In this document: piece by piece, positions 61,094-64,000 of the stretch | Position numbering within the stretch: the first letter of the stretch is position 1 | Layout of the letters: each line of letters begins with the position of its first letter | Source: Micromonospora sp. BL4 | GTDB lineage: Bacteria; Actinomycetota; Actinomycetes; Mycobacteriales; Micromonosporaceae | NCBI RefSeq assembly: GCF_003667505.1 | Contig: NZ_RCVJ01000198.1 | Location: 1-64,000 of the forward strand | Direction of reading: 5' to 3' | DNA length: 64,000 nt | Translations under genes and position numbers: made by a program | The notes under the pieces: generated by a model | The model's input: the letters and a program-made list of their open reading frames with translations, nothing else | Databases searched by the model: none | What the model was told of the DNA's origin: nothing

Positions 61094-61813
61094 GTGATTT
61101 CTATCGCGTCCAGCGAACTGATCCAGATTTTCCGCAACCGGCTGGTGCTGATCACCAGCCTCATCATCCCGGTCGCGGTCTGTGTGTTCTTCGTCCGTCA
61201 GCACGAGACCTACGCCGCCATCGGAAGCCTCGGCTACATCGCCGCGATCGTGATCTTCACCGTGGCCGCCTTCGGGCTCTACGCCACGGCCGTCACCACC
61301 CTGGCCTCCCGGCGACAGAATCTCTTCCTCAAGCGGCTGCGCTCCACCGCCGAAGGCGACGCCGGCATCCTCGCCGGCCTACTGCTGCCCGTACTCGTCC
61401 TCGCCGTGGTGCAGGTGACCGCGATCCTGACCGCCCTGGCCGTGGTCGCCGGCGAACCGGCCAACGTCGCCCTGCTGGTCGTGGCGGTCCTCGCGACCCT
61501 GGCCATGATGATCGGCCTGGCCCTGGCCACGGCCGGGCTGACGAACTCCCCCGAACACGCCCAGGTCACCACCCTGCCCGTCACCCTCGGTGTGATCGCC
61601 ATAGCCAGCTGGGTGGGCATCTCCGGCACCGAGAACCTCGCCTGGCTCAAGCGGCTGCTGCCCGGCGGCTCGGCCACCGAACTGACCATGAACGCCTGGA
61701 ACGGCGGCGTCGCCGTGACCGACTCCCTGCTCCTGCTTGCGCCCACGCTCGGCTGGGTCGTCATCGCCGTCGCCCTCGCCACTCGACTCTTCCGCTGGGA
61801 GCCCCGCCGATGA
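61094..61813 (+). CDS. ABC-2 type transporter permease
   Basis: 239 residues from GTG 61094 with CAGGAGCA upstream. About six hydrophobic helices. ELIQIFRNRLVLITSLIIPV is the usual ABC-2 N-terminus, and FLKRLRSTAEGDAGILAGLL is the conserved loop after helix 2. It is the membrane partner of the preceding ATPase. The stop overlaps the next gene start by ATGA. Substrate unknown; possibly a drug, lipid or antibiotic. Confidence 0.93.
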   Translation: MISIASSELIQIFRNRLVLITSLIIPVAVCVFFVRQHETYAAIGSLGYIAAIVIFTVAAFGLYATAVTTLASRRQNLFLKRLRSTAEGDAGILAGLLLPVLVLAVVQVTAILTALAVVAGEPANVALLVVAVLATLAMMIGLALATAGLTNSPEHAQVTTLPVTLGVIAIASWVGISGTENLAWLKRLLPGGSATELTMNAWNGGVAVTDSLLLLAPTLGWVVIAVALATRLFRWEPRR

Positions 61814-62490
61814 CCACCGAACCCCGGTCCGACGTCCCGACCCTCGTGGAAGATCTCCTACTGCTTCTGTTCCAACCCAGGTCCGGGACCATCGCGGGTG
61901 AGAACACCCTCTTCTACGTCTTCGGTGGAGCGGTCCTCGCGGACCTCGCCCTCGGCGATCACCTGACCACGGCGGACCGGGGGCGGGTCAGGAGCGTGGC
62001 GGGTCACCCACCGTCGGACGACCTTCTCCGCCCGGCGTGGGACTACCTCACCGAGAAACCTAGGGGGGTGCAGACGGCACTGGCGGCGATCGGTCCCGCC
62101 CTGCGCAAGCCGGTGTTGGAGCGACTCATCGCGCGAGGCGACATCGACCAGGAGCCCCGTAAGGTGCTCGGCCTGTTCCGGACGACGGCCCTGCGGGACG
62201 GCAGGACCGGACGACGGGCCGGCCTGCTCGCCGACGTTCGGCAGGTCCTCGTGGACGGTGCGGAGCCGCAAGCCCGTGTCGCCGCGCTCGCGGCGCTGCT
62301 CTCGGCGAGCGGCACGCTCCCGCAGTTCCACCGCGAGATCCCGTGGACGTCAGCGGTGATCACCCGGGCCAAGGAACTCGAGCAGGGCGACTGGGGTGCC
62401 GACGCCGCGGCGGCAGCCGTAACCCGCGCCGTGACGGCCACGGTCGTCAACAGCGCCATCGTGGCCATCACCGTGCTTCCTCGAAGCTAG
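61810..62490 (+). CDS. GPP34 (GOLPH3-like) protein, third gene of the ABC operon
   Basis: 226 residues. LVEDLLLLLFQPRSGTIAGE opens it and YVFGGAVLADLALGDHLTTA follows; L-E-D-L-L-L-L then G-x-L-L/V-x-E/D-L-x is the GPP34/GOLPH3 pattern. The family in eukaryotes binds PI4P. In actinomycetes it is widespread but poorly understood, perhaps linked to membranes. Here it is translationally coupled (ATGA) to the permease gene, which is unusual context information. Confidence 0.88.
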   Translation: MTTEPRSDVPTLVEDLLLLLFQPRSGTIAGENTLFYVFGGAVLADLALGDHLTTADRGRVRSVAGHPPSDDLLRPAWDYLTEKPRGVQTALAAIGPALRKPVLERLIARGDIDQEPRKVLGLFRTTALRDGRTGRRAGLLADVRQVLVDGAEPQARVAALAALLSASGTLPQFHREIPWTSAVITRAKELEQGDWGADAAAAAVTRAVTATVVNSAIVAITVLPRS

Positions 62491-63044
62491 GGCGTGGGGA
62501 AGGCCTCGTCGAGCGGTTCCGGGCCCACCTTCCGCTGGCGGTCGTCGACCAGGGCACCTACTACGCCGGCGGCGACGACGGCTACCGCATCTAATCGGCG
62601 TGTATGGCCATCCAGCTCTCCAAGAACGGCTTTGATCCAACTGCCTTCGACACGGCCGGCCGGCCCGGCCGATGCCGGCCGGAGGTCGCCAGCGGGCCGG
62701 AGCCGGGCCGGTGCGGCCCGCTTGCGGGCACGTCCAGGAGCTGACCGCCGTTGACCCTCGGCTCCCGGGTCAACGGGCACGCAACGGGCACAAACGACCG
62801 AGGGATTATGAGATGAAACTGCCTGTCCTGCCGATCTGCGCGCATGGCGGTTCAGCGGCGGAAACGCCTCTCGATATCTCACACCACTTCCCTGTTGTCG
62901 ATCGGCGTCTTGCGGTCTAGAAGCGGACTGCGGGGTCAGGCTGCCCGGAGCGTCAGTTTGGAAGATCGCGCTCAGTCGGGTGTGATGCCCGGACAGCCTG
63001 CTTGGGAAGGCAGTCCGGTGACCGCTCGCGCCCGCTAATGCCCG
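62491..63044. other. Gene-free stretch
   Basis: 554 bases with no supported gene. A short frame right after the GPP34 gene reads GLVERFRAHLPLAVVDQGTY and YAGGDDGYRI, which looks protein-like but has no start or family. It may be a fragment. The part 62660-62740 is extremely GC-rich. Confidence 0.4.
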
Positions 63045-63691
63045 TCAGGAAGGACGGGTTACTGGCCCGTGTATGACCCGGCGATCACCTCTCCGCCTGG
63101 CACGGAGGGCAAGCACCAGCACCAGGACTGCGGCCGTCGCGGCGGCGCCCCAAACGGTCAGCATGACCGAACCCGCCACAGGGCTCTCCGCTGGCGGTGG
63201 CAGCACAACCATGTTGAGAGCCGCCCCGACGGGAGCTACGAGTGCCGCGAAAATTCCGACCGGACCTGGACGCCGGATGGTGGCCCCCACCGCGCCGAGA
63301 GGCAATCCCAACACCAGGCTTGCGACCAACCAGAATGGCATTTGCCCCCACCCGAAGCCTTCATGGAACGGGAACAGCATGGGCACGGCGTCGTAGACGA
63401 TCGTGGCGTCGATGAGCGCGAGGCCTCCCGCCAGTGCCCCGGCGAGCACCCCCACCACCGGTCGGAGACCACTGCTCACCAGCCAACCCACGGCCACAGC
63501 CATCGTGGCCCACGCCCAGCCCGAGTCGAGGATCAGGCTCGCGAACTCCGCCGTCTGTGACCAGGCACCCCGGTCCGCACGGCTCTGCCACCCTCACCGA
63601 GCAGCAGCGGCACACTGTTGGCGACAGCCGCGGCGGCGCCCAACGCCGCACCGACGGCTAGAGTGGCCGCCAGCCCTCGAATCAATCGCAT
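63045..63691 (-). pseudogene. Four- to five-helix membrane protein, frameshifted
   Basis: From ATG 63691 the minus strand starts MRLIRGLAATLAVGAALGAA then VANSVPLLLGEGGRAVRTG, a first membrane segment and loop. Near 63565-63572 (run CACCCCGG) the frame breaks. In the other frame AWSQTAEFASLILDSGWAWA runs straight into MAVAVGWLVSSGLRPVVGVL and on to the stop at 63045, with further helices (FWLVASLVLGLPLGAVGATI). Joined, it is a polytopic membrane protein of about 215 residues with no family recognised. A true pseudogene or a sequencing frameshift. Confidence 0.7.
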
Positions 63692-64000
63692 CCGATCACT
63701 CTAGGGATGCCGTCAGAGGCCATGCCGCCGTCCGCGCCCACGTAGACCGCTCCTCTGCCTAAGCCCATCTCTGTCGACGATCCCCGCCGGAGGCATCGGT
63801 TCTACGTACTCATCCCTACCGCTACGTCGCGCGGTGGCGCATGCACGCCCGACCGCCCTATTCCTCACCGCGTGCGGGCGTGCCGGATGTGCCAGAGCAC
63901 GAAGACGTCCATACACGAGACCGTAACCAGGGCCTACGTAGCCAGCCGGCGGGTGCGGCTGCCCGCCGGTGTCGGTGGCTTCCGCCCCCCGGAGCCGCAG
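63692..64000. other. End of window, no supported gene
   Basis: Nothing convincing in 309 bases. A minus-strand fragment near 63915-63869 (MDVFVLWHIRHARTR, stop) resembles the start of a small actinobacterial protein but stops at once. Confidence 0.35.

Noticed and set aside
62750-62820. Possible integrase tail or attachment site (ACGGGCAC repeats)
   Set aside because: ACGGGCAC occurs twice close together, but there is no integrase frame, tRNA or matching second copy.
63869-63915. Start of a small conserved protein, MDVFVLWHIRHARTR
   Set aside because: Stops after 15 residues and no ribosome site; at most a fragment, too short to support.
1-64000. CRISPR array, rRNA, prophage or complete secondary-metabolite cluster
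   Set aside because: No regularly spaced repeats, rRNA motifs, phage structural genes or complete PKS/NRPS genes were seen; only one adenylation tail fragment.

Overview
The window is high-GC actinobacterial DNA. GTG and TTG starts are common, ribosome binding sites are purine-rich and GGAG-like, and the genes include a HelD-type RNA polymerase ATPase, a LAL-type LuxR regulator, a MocR regulator, CebR-type operators and a small type VII secretion (ESX) style cassette. This gene mix fits a filamentous soil actinomycete, probably of the Micromonosporaceae. That assignment is inference, because no rRNA or species marker is present and I found no tRNA.

Layout. 0-5 kb: the end of an FtsX-type ABC permease, then an AA10 lytic polysaccharide monooxygenase (LPMO, minus strand) and a secreted PQQ-type sugar dehydrogenase (plus strand). 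These two flank a small membrane-anchored protein. The LPMO and the dehydrogenase carry the same 14-bp CebR-like operator at nearly the same distance from their starts. 5-18 kb: housekeeping and accessory single genes, namely a TSUP exporter, an IS110 relic, a SnoaL-like protein, an MFS transporter, a tandem GNAT-like protein, an AlkA-type glycosylase, HelD, a divergent FAD oxidoreductase/MocR pair, a VOC protein followed by an AraC tail relic, and a RibD-type reductase. 18-42 kb: a region rich in exported hydrolases, namely a large M20 peptidase, a 2062-residue modular subtilase, a LAL regulator, an S41-like protease, an alpha/beta hydrolase with a TetR regulator, two convergent M14 carboxypeptidase-like proteins, and a Tat-exported amidase coupled to a small protein. 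42-46 kb: a secreted membrane-anchored protein, then a tightly overlapping ESX-type toxin/immunity operon (YbaB-like, WXG100-like, membrane carrier, HNH-like nuclease toxin, two SUKH-type immunity proteins).

46-64 kb: argS, a frameshifted HNH endonuclease, a PL7 alginate lyase with an F5/8C domain, a YdeI-like protein, a CDF cation transporter, a methyltransferase, a helix-turn-helix regulator/hydrolase pair behind a doubled TTGAC-N7-GTCAA operator, a GNAT, a CPBP protease, and a two-component system divergent from an ABC transporter whose last gene encodes a GPP34 (GOLPH3-like) protein. The window ends with a frameshifted membrane protein.

How the parts fit together. The LPMO/dehydrogenase pair looks like a co-regulated oxidative polysaccharide-degrading unit, with the dehydrogenase as a possible electron or co-substrate supplier. 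The peptidase region looks like an extracellular protein-scavenging set under at least two local regulators. The ESX cassette is a contact-toxin module without its own secretion machinery. Several decayed fragments (IS110, AraC, NRPS adenylation tail, HNH nuclease, membrane protein) mark this as a stretch with repeated insertion and loss.
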